A DNA stretch of 64,000 nucleotides from Thiothrix phosphatis (GTDB lineage: Bacteria; Pseudomonadota; Gammaproteobacteria; Thiotrichales; Thiotrichaceae). This document shows, in pieces, positions 24,337-30,666 of the stretch. Every line of letters starts with the position of its first letter. Position 1 is the first letter of the stretch. Where the stretch lies: assembly GCF_035668035.1 (NCBI RefSeq), contig NZ_JAYMYJ010000030.1, positions 1 through 64,000 on the forward strand, in the 5' to 3' direction. Both the position numbers and the translations under genes were made by a program. The notes below the pieces were generated by a model. The model was not told where the DNA came from. It did not search any database and saw only the letters and a program-made list of their open reading frames with translations.

Positions 24337-24701
24337 GGCGCCACCTCCCGGAAACTCCCCAGCAACTGCAAAACAGACAAGCGGGCAGCTTCATCGAACC
24401 TGTCATCAACCAATGGATGCTGGTAAATCTCGATAAAGGCATCACCCCCTATCCAGACATCTTGACCATCGCGATACATAATTGCCGCCGTGCTGAACTC
24501 AATGTCATCAACCACACGACGCATCAGGTCATGGCCAATGCCAAACCGCGCGGATAACCAACGGGCAGTGATGAATATTTGATGATGGAATGTTGTGATA
24601 TTTTTAGGCAAAGCCAGTGCATCAGACTTATACGCCAAGCCATTGTTTTTTCTTTCTTTCCATTCAGCATTTGAATGGTTTTTTTCTGCAAAAACTGCCA
24701 T
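24333..24701 (-). CDS. First gene of the early leftward replication operon (122 aa)
   Basis: Starts MAVFAEKNHSNAEWKERKNN with GAGGGT about 9 bases upstream. It contains a likely helical domain (HHQIFITARWLSARFGIGHDLMRRVVDDIEF) and a C-terminal helix (FDEAARLSVLQLLGSFREVAP). No family is recognised. It is co-transcribed with the next three genes. A terminator-like structure (24726-24762) precedes it on the plus-strand side. Confidence 0.6.
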   Translation of the reverse strand: MAVFAEKNHSNAEWKERKNNGLAYKSDALALPKNITTFHHQIFITARWLSARFGIGHDLMRRVVDDIEFSTAAIMYRDGQDVWIGGDAFIEIYQHPLVDDRFDEAARLSVLQLLGSFREVAP

Positions 24702-24995
24702 AATAAGACCCTCTGAAAAGAATTTAATAGCGCCCGGATTGCCGTCTTGGCGCTATTTTTTTGCCAAAATCACCCTTCCCTTTACCCTCCCGGCCTCCTG
24801 CCGGGCGCTTTCATCCCGCCTAAAACGGGGGCATTGCTGCCCCCTGACCGCTAGGAGGACGAGGAAACCTGCTTTGGTGGCCACCCTGACCGGGAAACCC
24901 CAGCGGGAAAGGTGGCCATCAAAACCCCCTGTTTTTTTAAAGCTGACCAGGAACAGCTCGGGCTTTTTTAATCCATTCTGGAGCCACAACGCCCC
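24702..24995. other. Non-coding-looking spacer with several hairpins
   Basis: Contains short inverted repeats: CCCGGCCTCCTGCCGGG (about 24788), a repeated GGTGGCCA (about 24880 and 24914), AGCTG/CAGCT near 24945, and the terminator at 24726-24762. A 78-residue frame on the minus strand exists (24753-24989) but is Arg/Gly-rich and lacks a good start site, so I do not call it. The region may carry an attenuator or a small RNA in the early leftward transcript. Confidence 0.45.
24726..24762 (+). terminator. Rightward terminator-like hairpin
   Basis: Arms AATAGCGCC (24726-24734) and GGCGCTATT (24749-24757), then a T-run to 24762. On the plus strand this is a typical intrinsic terminator, though no plus-strand gene lies just upstream. 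It may block antisense transcription entering from the left. Confidence 0.7.
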
Positions 24996-25014
24996 TCATA
25001 ACCCCACCCTTGCC
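24988..25014. repeat. 27-bp direct repeat, copy 1
   Basis: Identical to 25530-25556. It spans the stop region of the minus-strand gene at 24996-25247, so that gene and the one at 25538-25903 end with the same residues (ARVGL) and the same stop context. Confidence 0.9.
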
Positions 25015-25247
25015 TCGTCGATCAGCTCGCCCACCCCTTCCAGCAAATCAACCGCATCCTCTGGCGCAAGCCAGCGGGTGAAGGTGAGCAGGTCGCGGGT
25101 GCGCAATTCAAACTCAACGTCATAAGCGCGTTCACCCTCCCCCATCTGTTCCAGCAGCGACTTGACGGCGGCATGGCGGGCGTCAAGCTCACTCACTATA
25201 AAAACCCGGTCTGCGGGGGTAAGATGCTCAAGTTTTTCGCGTTTCAT
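24996..25247 (-). CDS. Small acidic phage protein (83 aa)
   Basis: Starts MKREKLEHLTPADRVFIVSEL with GGAGGG about 7 bases upstream. It is acidic and helical (VKSLLEQMGEGERAYDVEFELRTRDLL, PEDAVDLLEGVGELIDEARVGL). It is divergent from the small gene at 25268 and shares the final ARVGL with the Cro-like gene through the 27-bp repeat. No family recognised; perhaps a regulator or inhibitor. Confidence 0.55.
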   Translation of the reverse strand: MKREKLEHLTPADRVFIVSELDARHAAVKSLLEQMGEGERAYDVEFELRTRDLLTFTRWLAPEDAVDLLEGVGELIDEARVGL

Positions 25248-25267
25248 TCCACCCTCCAGGAGGACTC

Positions 25268-25531
25268 ATGCCGATCTACCAAAAATCCGAAGTTGCACGT
25301 TTCCTGCACGACCTCGACAAATATCACCAGGCTCTGAAAGCAACGCTCACCGCTGCGCCAAATGCTGATGTCTTCAACTTCTACTCACACAACCCGGATG
25401 ATTTCGCCCGGGATTTTGTGGAGATCGACCTTGACGAATTGCACAAGGCCATTGAATTCCACAAAGTCATCGTCCAATCGCTAAAGCGCCTCGAAAAGCG
25501 CCCTGCAAAACAACTTCACAAGGGGCGATAA
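25268..25531 (+). CDS. Small phage protein in opposite orientation (87 aa)
   Basis: Starts MPIYQKSEVARFLHDLDKYHQ with CAGGAGG 8 bases upstream. It is helical (HQALKATLTAAP, LDELHKAIEFHKVIVQSLKRLEKRP). It is the only plus-strand gene inside the leftward early block and is flanked by the two copies of the 27-bp repeat. A hairpin at 25521-25538 directly at its stop may end its transcript. No family is recognised. Confidence 0.6.
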   Translation: MPIYQKSEVARFLHDLDKYHQALKATLTAAPNADVFNFYSHNPDDFARDFVEIDLDELHKAIEFHKVIVQSLKRLEKRPAKQLHKGR

Positions 25532-25538
25532 CGCCCCT
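25521..25538. terminator. Perfect hairpin at convergent gene ends
   Basis: AGGGGCG-ATAA-CGCCCCT, seven-base perfect arms, placed between the convergent stops at 25531 and 25538. No T-run follows, so it may be a transcript-stabilising or weak bidirectional terminator. Confidence 0.5.
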
Positions 25539-25556
25539 CATAACCCCACCCTTGCC
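25530..25556. repeat. 27-bp direct repeat, copy 2
   Basis: Identical to 24988-25014, 542 bp away. The two copies bracket the plus-strand gene at 25268-25531. Confidence 0.9.
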
Positions 25557-25903
25557 GATTCTTCCGTCACTTCAAAATCCTTAATTTCCCTGCCCTTTTT
25601 CGCCGTGCCATCCTTTTCTGACAGGGACGGACGATCAGGAAAGGATTCCTTTTCCCTCTCAGCGGCCAATCTTTTCACTGGCTGCACCAGGAAATAGTCA
25701 ATCGCCTCATCAAGGCTCACCTTTCCCTCCGACGCCATCGCCAAGCCAACCAACAGCCTATTGCTTGGGCGGCGAGAGTAACCGGAAGCCCTAAAAACGT
25801 GGGCAACCAGATAGTTGAGCGTAGTCCCCGCATTTTCTGCGTATGCCTTGCGCTCTTCCTTCGATAGGGATTCGTAGAAATCAGATGGCGTCATATGCAG
25901 CAT
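25538..25903 (-). CDS. Cro/YdaS-like HTH regulator (121 aa)
   Basis: Starts MLHMTPSDFYESLSKEERKA; the next residues (YAENAGTTLNYLVAHVFRASGYSRRPSNRLLVGLAMASEG, about 24-64) have the form of the YdaS/Cro helix-turn-helix: a helix, TTLNYL turn, then recognition helix and R..N.LA. The long tail is charged. It is divergent from the CI-like repressor with two operators (25905-25920 and 25959-25974) between them. It should bind those operators and open the leftward early operon. A nearer ATG at 25894 is an alternative start. Confidence 0.72.
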   Translation of the reverse strand: MLHMTPSDFYESLSKEERKAYAENAGTTLNYLVAHVFRASGYSRRPSNRLLVGLAMASEGKVSLDEAIDYFLVQPVKRLAAEREKESFPDRPSLSEKDGTAKKGREIKDFEVTEESARVGL

Positions 25904-25904
25904 C

Positions 25905-25920
25905 TTAACCAAAACTGTTA
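25905..25920. promoter_or_regulatory. Prophage operator O1 (TTAACCAAAACTGTTA)
   Basis: Copy of the shared 16-bp motif with outer half-sites TTAAC and (T)GTTA. It abuts the start of the Cro-like gene. With O2 it flanks an A/T-rich stretch (25921-25958) that must hold both divergent promoters. Confidence 0.75.
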
Positions 25921-25958
25921 TCAATAGGCAATATATTAATTATCATTTTTAGACAATT

Positions 25959-25974
25959 TAACATTTTTGGTTAA
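25959..25974. promoter_or_regulatory. Prophage operator O2 (reverse copy)
   Basis: TAACATTTTTGGTTAA, the reverse complement of TTAACCAAAAATGTTA. It lies 17 bp before the repressor start codon at 25992, so it can autoregulate the repressor. Confidence 0.75.
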
Positions 25975-25991
25975 GGCATTAAGCTGATCAG

Positions 25992-26687
25992 ATGGACATA
26001 TATAAAGTAAGGCAAGCAAATGCACAGCACGTTATCGACAAGAGATTCGATGGCGTAAAAGCCCATTTCGCCAATGAAATCAAAACAAGCACGGTGGTTG
26101 TGAACAGGTGGTTCGCCGCCGGTGAAGAGCAACGCAGAAATATAGGCAGCAATGCTGCCCGCAAGATTGAACAGGCATTAGGCTTACCATATGGTTGGCT
26201 TGACCAGGAGCATGAGAGCCTTAACGACTTGGAGGCAGATGCGAAGAAACGCACTGCACTAAGAATTGCCAGCGGGGAAACCTACCCAATACCGCTGCGC
26301 CAGACCGTACTGATTGACCAACGGCTGAGATTAACCCTTATAGACCAACTGCAAGGAAATCTCATGCTGCTCTCAACCGACAAGGATGCCTACGCCCTGC
26401 AACTGCACGGCCACAACCCCACGATCTGGCTGCACCACCGCTGGCTGATCGTCATCGAACCCAACACCCCCATCGCCCCGGACGAATGCCTGCTCCTCAC
26501 CCTCAAAAATGGCGAGCTGCTGCTGCGCCTGCTAGTGCATGACAGCCCCACCCAAATGGCCGTGCGCAACCCCGTCAGCGGCGAACAGGAAATCCTCCTG
26601 CACGACCAGATAGAAAAGTCTGAATACGCCTACATCGGCATCCCGCCCAGCAAAGTCACCCTCCCCACCGGCGAGGCCAACAGCTGA
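25992..26687 (+). CDS. CI-like prophage repressor, S24 domain without catalytic residues (231 aa)
   Basis: Maintains lysogeny by binding the 16-bp operators. The N-terminal HTH spans about residues 14-70 (KAHFANEIKTSTVVVNRWFA, then SNAARKIEQALGLPYGWLD, the typical end of phage repressor HTH domains). The C-terminal half resembles the LexA/CI S24 fold (YALQLHGHNPTIWLHHRWLIVIEPNTPI then DECLLLTLKNGELLLRLLV). Where active proteins have GDSM and the catalytic Lys in VKRL, this one has GHNP and LLRLL, so self-cleavage in the SOS response is unlikely. It is divergent from the Cro-like gene and is followed by a terminator. Confidence 0.78.
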   Translation: MDIYKVRQANAQHVIDKRFDGVKAHFANEIKTSTVVVNRWFAAGEEQRRNIGSNAARKIEQALGLPYGWLDQEHESLNDLEADAKKRTALRIASGETYPIPLRQTVLIDQRLRLTLIDQLQGNLMLLSTDKDAYALQLHGHNPTIWLHHRWLIVIEPNTPIAPDECLLLTLKNGELLLRLLVHDSPTQMAVRNPVSGEQEILLHDQIEKSEYAYIGIPPSKVTLPTGEANS

Positions 26688-26711
26688 CCCCCTGGTTGAG
26701 GGGTCTTTATT
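26686..26711 (+). terminator. Terminator after the repressor
   Basis: GACCCC (26686-26691) paired with GGGGTC (26700-26705), loop CTGGTTGA, then TTTATT. It overlaps the repressor stop codon. Confidence 0.75.
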
Positions 26712-26805
26712 CCATGCAACATGAGACAGCCAACCATAACTGGAATGCAAGCCAATCAGACGCATCCTGCCACTGACAGAAACTGAACAAATTAGCCTCA
26801 CTACA

Positions 26806-26835
26806 TTGATAGTTTTTAACCATTCTTGTTACTAT
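26806..26835 (+). promoter_or_regulatory. Promoter of the unknown gene + GNAT unit
   Basis: TTGATA (26806-26811), 18-base spacer, TACTAT (26830-26835). The operator copy at 26816-26831 lies inside the spacer and touches the -10, so bound repressor would block it. The transcript would start about 85 bases before the gene at 26928. Confidence 0.68.
26816..26831. promoter_or_regulatory. Prophage operator O3 (TTAACCATTCTTGTTA)
   Basis: Keeps both conserved halves, TTAACC and TGTTA, with a different five-base centre. Placed between -35 and -10 of the promoter at 26806-26835. Confidence 0.65.
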
Positions 26836-26927
26836 AGGGCAGTTAACGGGGCATAACTACACCGCCTGACGGAATCAATCAGCCAAACAAGGCACCTGTG
26901 CTATAAACAACACTGGCAGACACGAAC

Positions 26928-27539
26928 ATGGCAGTCATGGCAATCGACAATTTCCAATGGAACACGCAAGCAAACGAGGTCAGCAGTTACTTCACTGTAA
27001 TCCGTGACCTGGTTGCCCGCGCCCATGAAGAAGTCACCCGGCGCCAAGCCATCAGCAAAAGCTGCCAGACACTCGACACCGCCCACGAGATTATCTGCAT
27101 TGCCCGCGCCAAAGCAGAAGAACATGCCGACATCATGATGGCAACCCCCTTTCCTGTCGAACTGGAATACATCACCCATCTGGCAGAAAGCATCCTGACC
27201 CAGGAGTTCAAGGAAATCCTCCAAATCCTGGAAACTCGGGAACCCCCTTGGTTCAGCCGCCACAAACATAAGCAATTCATCCAAAAGGTCATCAGCAACC
27301 GGGATGCACTGCTTGACCTGATCCAGTACCTGAAACAATTCCACCGCGCCGACGCATGGGATCTTCAATTCTGCAACGACGCGCACCACAGCCAATTGGG
27401 TGATAGGCTCAACCAAAACAGTGAGACTTTCAGCGCCAATGACTGGATCACCTTTGTGGACGCATTGGAATCACCACAAGCCCCCAGCGAACGCCTGCAA
27501 GCTGCTGCCAAAAACCACCGCCGCCACCTGTCAGCATAA
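26928..27539 (+). CDS. Unknown helical protein, partner gene of the GNAT (203 aa)
   Basis: Starts MAVMAIDNFQWNTQANEVSS. The protein is mostly amphipathic helix, without membrane or zinc motif: FTVIRDLVARAHEEVTRRQA, CQTLDTAHEIICIARAKAEE, FIQKVISNRDALLDLIQYLK and so on. It is expressed from a repressor-controlled promoter and the GNAT gene follows 16 bases later. Canonical TacT/AtaT toxins have an upstream ribbon-helix-helix DUF1778 antitoxin of about 90 residues; this protein has neither the length nor the sequence of that family. It could be a new kind of antitoxin or an unrelated partner. No family is recognised. Confidence 0.65.
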   Translation: MAVMAIDNFQWNTQANEVSSYFTVIRDLVARAHEEVTRRQAISKSCQTLDTAHEIICIARAKAEEHADIMMATPFPVELEYITHLAESILTQEFKEILQILETREPPWFSRHKHKQFIQKVISNRDALLDLIQYLKQFHRADAWDLQFCNDAHHSQLGDRLNQNSETFSANDWITFVDALESPQAPSERLQAAAKNHRRHLSA

Positions 27540-27555
27540 GGGTAAACCGCCATAC

Positions 27556-28053
27556 ATGGATGTACCCGTCTATCTGCTCGAATCCAAGCATGACCGCTCC
27601 CAATTTGACTGCGGCGAACCTGAACTCAACGCCTTCATCAAACAATATGCCACCCAAAATGCCCGGAACAGCCTCTCCAAAACCCATGTGTGGGTCAAAA
27701 ACGATGCTGTGGCAGGCTTCTATACCCTTAGCATGGGAGAAATATCTCCCGAAAACATGCCCGCCAACCTCGCCAAAAAGCTCCCCCGCTACCCTGTCGC
27801 CATCGCCAGAATAGCCCGGCTCGCCATCGACAAAAACCACCAGGGCAATGGCAATGGCAGGGCCTTGCTGCTGCATGCCCTTGAAAACTGCCATCGCCTT
27901 TCCAACACCATTGGCATGTATGCAGTCCTTGTTGACGCCAAACACCAACAAGCCAAAGCCTTCTACCTGCGCAATGATTTCCAGCCCCTGCCCGACCACG
28001 AACTAACCCTGTTCATCACCACCCAAACACTCAAGCAACTATTCTCACATTGA
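27556..28053 (+). CDS. GNAT acetyltransferase, TacT/AtaT toxin-like (165 aa)
   Basis: Starts MDVPVYLLESKHDRSQFDCGEPELNAFIKQYATQNARNS, the opening typical of TacT-type toxins (FDCG..ELN.F....A.QN). Continues with VWVKNDAVAGFYTLSMGEIS (GFYTLS is the characteristic strand), then ARIARLAIDKNHQGNGNGRALLLHALE, with the acetyl-CoA loop QGNGNG. It ends with FYLRNDFQPLPD. Family members acetylate the amino group of aminoacyl-tRNA and stop translation. The gene follows the unknown 203-aa gene and precedes a strong terminator. Under prophage repressor control it would be off in the lysogen and on after induction. Toxicity is inferred from the family. Confidence 0.78.
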   Translation: MDVPVYLLESKHDRSQFDCGEPELNAFIKQYATQNARNSLSKTHVWVKNDAVAGFYTLSMGEISPENMPANLAKKLPRYPVAIARIARLAIDKNHQGNGNGRALLLHALENCHRLSNTIGMYAVLVDAKHQQAKAFYLRNDFQPLPDHELTLFITTQTLKQLFSH

Positions 28054-28090
28054 ACAAAATTCGCCCCCGCCCATCTGCATAAGCACCCCC

Positions 28091-28115
28091 AACCCGCCCC
28101 GAGCGGGTTTTTTTT
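28091..28115 (+). terminator. Terminator after the GNAT gene
   Basis: AACCCGC (28091-28097) paired with GCGGGTT (28103-28109), followed by a run of eight T. Closes the two-gene unit. Confidence 0.9.
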
Positions 28116-28162
28116 CGCCCTGAAGAAACACCCCGCTCCACCCCAAATATTTTTTCTTCATA

Positions 28163-28178
28163 ACAACCAAAATTGTTA
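28163..28178. promoter_or_regulatory. Prophage operator O4 (ACAACCAAAATTGTTA)
   Basis: Differs from the consensus TTAACCAAAATTGTTA at two outer bases. It is 26 bp from O5 (28189-28204), about 2.5 helical turns, near the promoter region of the Fis-like gene. Confidence 0.65.
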
Positions 28179-28188
28179 TTGACTGTTA

Positions 28189-28204
28189 TTAACCAAAATT
28201 GTTA
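28189..28204. promoter_or_regulatory. Prophage operator O5 (TTAACCAAAATTGTTA)
   Basis: Matches the consensus best of all copies. A TTGACT at 28179-28184 between O4 and O5 may be a -35 element, which would put the -10 region within O5. The first gene starts at 28265. Confidence 0.7.
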
Positions 28205-28264
28205 ACCTTTTCCTCACTGGCGGAAATTAACCACCGCCAGCCAACCAACCAACAGGGAACAAAC

Positions 28265-28525
28265 ATGACAACGAATTCAACAAGCACAACTGGCCCACTC
28301 CCCGCGCTCTGCGACGTGGCGCGCCAGCACCTGCAAGCCCATCTGGCGGAGTTGGGTGAAAACGAGGCGCGCAACATCCGCCGCCTGATGCTGGACGAAG
28401 TTGAACGCCCGGTGCTGGAGCTGATGCTCCACCACACCCACGGCAACCAATCCAAGGCCGCCATCGCCCTCGGCATCAGCCGCACCACCCTGCGCGCCAA
28501 GCTAAAACACCACGGGCTGGCTTAA
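28265..28525 (+). CDS. Fis-like DNA-binding protein (86 aa)
   Basis: Starts MTTNSTSTTGPLPALCDVAR. The C-terminal 50 residues match Fis: LMLDEVERPVLELMLHHTHGNQSKAAIALGISRTTLRAKLKHHGL, including the HTH with GNQSKAA..LGISR.TLR.KL. The likely dimerisation helices are the preceding stretch ARQHLQAHLAELGENEARNIRR. It is the first gene of the long rightward operon that ends in integrase and lies directly after O4/O5. Host Fis bends DNA in lambda excision, so this phage copy may assist recombination or regulate the operon. The product could also be a nucleoid-like regulator. Confidence 0.82.
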   Translation: MTTNSTSTTGPLPALCDVARQHLQAHLAELGENEARNIRRLMLDEVERPVLELMLHHTHGNQSKAAIALGISRTTLRAKLKHHGLA

Positions 28526-28551
28526 CCAACACACAACAGGGCTTAGAAAAA

Positions 28552-28782
28552 ATGAAAGCAGCAACAAAACAACTCATCACCGGGATCGTGGCACTGGCGG
28601 CAGCCGTGGCGCTCGTGGCCATCGGCGCACCCAAGGCGATGGCGGCTGACAAGCTGCCAACCGTGCAGGCCTTCACCCCCGCAGCGGGCGTGGATGCCGG
28701 TTGCGGCAAGGGCAAGACCGTTTACACCGTCGATGGCAAAAAGTTTTGCGCCATCCCGAAGTCTTATCTCAATCCCCTCTAA
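28552..28782 (+). CDS. Small exported protein (76 aa)
   Basis: Starts MKAATKQLITGIVALAAAVALVAIGAPKAMAADK: a Sec-type signal with a cut after AMA. The mature part (about 44 residues) has two Cys (DAGCGKGKTVYTVDGKKFCAIPKS) that may form one disulfide. No second hydrophobic stretch follows, so it is released or periplasmic rather than a filamentous phage coat protein. No family recognised. Confidence 0.6.
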   Translation: MKAATKQLITGIVALAAAVALVAIGAPKAMAADKLPTVQAFTPAAGVDAGCGKGKTVYTVDGKKFCAIPKSYLNPL

Positions 28783-28816
28783 CGGGGCAACAGCAACAAC
28801 GAAAAGGAGCTAGACC

Positions 28817-28909
28817 ATGAACACATACATCGACATCAATGAATTCCTGGACGAATACGAGCGGAACCACCGCGATGATGATTGGCTCGGTTTTGAGCCG
28901 GTCATTTGA
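28817..28909 (+). CDS. 30-residue acidic peptide
   Basis: MNTYIDINEFLDEYERNHRD followed by DDWLGFEPVI, preceded by AAAGGAG about 9 bases upstream of ATG. The strong ribosome site and tight location favour a real gene. Acidic and amphipathic; it may be a regulatory or decoy peptide. No relatives are known to me. Confidence 0.5.
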   Translation: MNTYIDINEFLDEYERNHRDDDWLGFEPVI

Positions 28910-28947
28910 GTCTTAATCCCCTTTGATCGGGGCGAATGAAGAAGGGT

Positions 28948-28969
28948 GCCGGGTGGTGACACACCCGGC
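28948..28969 (+). promoter_or_regulatory. Stable hairpin in the operon leader
   Basis: GCCGGGTG (28948-28955) paired with CACCCGGC, eight perfect base pairs around a short loop, without a T-run. It lies between the 30-aa and 57-aa genes and might slow or protect the transcript. Confidence 0.4.
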
Positions 28970-28994
28970 TGTGCAAACATAAGAGAAATTACAC

Positions 28995-29168
28995 ATGAAA
29001 AAAGTACCAGAAAAACGCAGGCCAGTCACCATCGACGTGACGCCAACAAAAACCGTTATCCACAAAAAGCCGCCATCCCCCGCCAACGGGCAGGGCGACG
29101 GCCTGCTGCTCAAAGCAACAGGCATCGCCATCGGCCTGATCATCGGCTTCCTACTGTTCGTGAGGTGA
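28995..29168 (+). CDS. Small membrane-anchored basic protein (57 aa)
   Basis: Starts MKKVPEKRRPVTIDVTPTKT, with a basic cytoplasmic N-terminus, and ends in one hydrophobic helix (GIAIGLIIGFLLFVR, residues about 42-57). C-tail anchored layout. Five bases before the 3D-domain lipoprotein gene. No family recognised. Confidence 0.5.
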   Translation: MKKVPEKRRPVTIDVTPTKTVIHKKPPSPANGQGDGLLLKATGIAIGLIIGFLLFVR

Positions 29169-29172
29169 CACC

Positions 29173-29571
29173 ATGAAAACCTCACGCCACCCTATCGCCA
29201 GCATCACCGTGCTGCTCTGCATCGGCACTGGCATCACCGCCTGCATAGACCACAGCCTCAACACAAGCAGCCGCACCGTTGTCGCCACCGCCTACACCAG
29301 CGACCCGGAACAAACCGACGGCACCCCGTTTGTCCCGGCCTGTGGCGGCGAACTGGTCCCTGGCGACCGCGCCATCGCCATCAGCCGCGACCTCAAAAAG
29401 CACGGCCTCACCTGTGGTGCCAGCGTCATCATCAATGGCGACGAATGGACTGTGCGGGACGTGATGAACAAGCGATACAGCAACCGCATCGACCTCTACA
29501 TGGGGGTGGATGAACAGGCCGCCCGCCAATTCGGCAAACGCCGCGTGGAAATCCAGTGGAGGCAGTCATGA
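29173..29571 (+). CDS. 3D-domain (RlpA/MltA-like barrel) lipoprotein (132 aa)
   Basis: N-terminus MKTSRHPIASITVLLCIGTG with the lipobox ITAC near residue 24. The mature domain has the three-Asp 3D pattern: VVATAYTSDPEQTDGTPFV, GDRAIAISRDLKKHGLTCGA, then INGDEWTVRDVMNKRYSNRIDLYMG. The three Asp of the family (TDGT, NGDEWTVRDVMN, RIDLYMG) are present. Such double-psi barrel domains occur in lytic transglycosylases and in peptidoglycan-remodelling lipoproteins. It probably acts on the cell wall in the periplasm. The next gene starts within its stop (ATGA). Confidence 0.72.
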   Translation: MKTSRHPIASITVLLCIGTGITACIDHSLNTSSRTVVATAYTSDPEQTDGTPFVPACGGELVPGDRAIAISRDLKKHGLTCGASVIINGDEWTVRDVMNKRYSNRIDLYMGVDEQAARQFGKRRVEIQWRQS

Positions 29572-29813
29572 ACCAGCACCAACTTCAACGGATCATGCGG
29601 CGGATGGAAGCGCTGGAGCAAGAAAACGCCGCATTGCGCGGCAGCGCCCACCAACGCAAAGCCAACCCAACAGCACAGCCAGGCACGGCGGAACCAAGCC
29701 CCGCCAGCCAGATTTTTGTGTTGCTGGCCGTGGTTGTGTTCGGCATCTACGCCATCATCCCCCATCACTGGCTAATGTGGGCGACGAAGGCCGTGCAGAG
29801 GGCGCTCCAATGA
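29568..29813 (+). CDS. Coiled-coil membrane protein (81 aa)
   Basis: Starts MNQHQLQRIMRRMEALEQEN, a short coiled coil, then a Pro/Ala/Thr/Gln linker and one hydrophobic helix (SQIFVLLAVVVFGIYAIIPHHW, residues about 48-69). The ATG overlaps the preceding stop and its own stop overlaps the next ATG. Likely part of the same membrane complex as its neighbours. Confidence 0.6.
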   Translation: MNQHQLQRIMRRMEALEQENAALRGSAHQRKANPTAQPGTAEPSPASQIFVLLAVVVFGIYAIIPHHWLMWATKAVQRALQ

Positions 29814-30655
29814 ACCGCCTGGCGCTGATGGCCGTTGTCACAACCGTTGCCGCACTGCCGACAACGGTGGCAGCGGAAACGGCGGACGCCATGCTGCAAC
29901 GGCTGGGGGCTGACGCCGCACACCACTTCGGCGTTGGCCGCTACCACCTCCGCTACGGCAACATGCCCTCCCCCGACTGGGCTGGCTTCGCATTCGGCAA
30001 CAACATCACCATCCGCCAAGGCAATGGCGACGAATACCCAATTGCCGTCGTCGTCTGCCATGAAATGCGGCATGTGTGGCAATACCAGACCGGATTCCGC
30101 TTCCGCCCCGACCTGCCCTACTGGGACAGGCCGGAAGAAGTGGACGCCCGCGCCCACCAGCAACAATGCGCCGCCGCCATCGTCGGCAAGGGGCCGAACA
30201 TTTCCGACGTGCCCAAACACAACACCGCCATTGACCGGCTGCAACAGCAACCCCCCGCCCAACCCCCCGCAGGCCCGGCCCCACCCGCCCCGCCAACCGC
30301 CGATGAAGACATCGACGTGCTGGTTGGCGCGGCGGTGGTCATGGCGCTGACCGCCTGGTGGGCAAGCCGCGACAGCAAGAAACCCGGCCAAGGCCCAGGC
30401 ACTGCCGCGCCACGGTTTGACTTCCGCAAAGGTTTCCACCGCTTCGCCCTGGCCGCCAACGCGCTCATGTTCGGCTACCTGCTGTTTTGCGCCTGGGTCT
30501 ACCTCGGCTCACTCGGCTGGGCAATGCTCGGCAGCGCCGGGTTGCTGGCCATGGGCGGCTACTACCTGTCGGCGCTGGCCTCACTGACACCGGACGACAG
30601 CCTTCTGATCATACTGTACTCCATAGGCATGTACCTGCTCATGGCGACATTTTAA
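29810..30655 (+). CDS. Exported HExxH putative metallopeptidase with C-terminal membrane helices (281 aa)
   Basis: Starts MNRLALMAVVTTVAALPTTVAAE (signal peptide). The exported domain (about 25-140) holds VVVCHEMRHVWQYQTGFRF; HEMRH fits the zinc-binding HExxH motif, and DRPEEVDARAHQQQC downstream supplies a possible third ligand (Glu or His). A Pro/Ala-rich linker (about 150-172) follows, then three hydrophobic segments (VLVGAAVVMALTAWWASRD, NALMFGYLLFCAWVYLG, LGSAGLLAMGGYYLSALASL). It probably acts in the periplasm while anchored to the inner membrane. Protease activity is inferred from the motif only. Confidence 0.65.
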   Translation: MNRLALMAVVTTVAALPTTVAAETADAMLQRLGADAAHHFGVGRYHLRYGNMPSPDWAGFAFGNNITIRQGNGDEYPIAVVVCHEMRHVWQYQTGFRFRPDLPYWDRPEEVDARAHQQQCAAAIVGKGPNISDVPKHNTAIDRLQQQPPAQPPAGPAPPAPPTADEDIDVLVGAAVVMALTAWWASRDSKKPGQGPGTAAPRFDFRKGFHRFALAANALMFGYLLFCAWVYLGSLGWAMLGSAGLLAMGGYYLSALASLTPDDSLLIILYSIGMYLLMATF

Positions 30656-30666
30656 GGGTTAACACA

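Noticed and set aside
24753..24989. 78-residue minus-strand frame
   Set aside because: Arg/Gly-rich, no clear ribosome site, and overlaps hairpin structures; kept as spacer.
28552..28782. Filamentous phage major coat protein
   Set aside because: The exported peptide has a signal but no second hydrophobic helix, and no phage assembly genes (Zot, secretin) are present.
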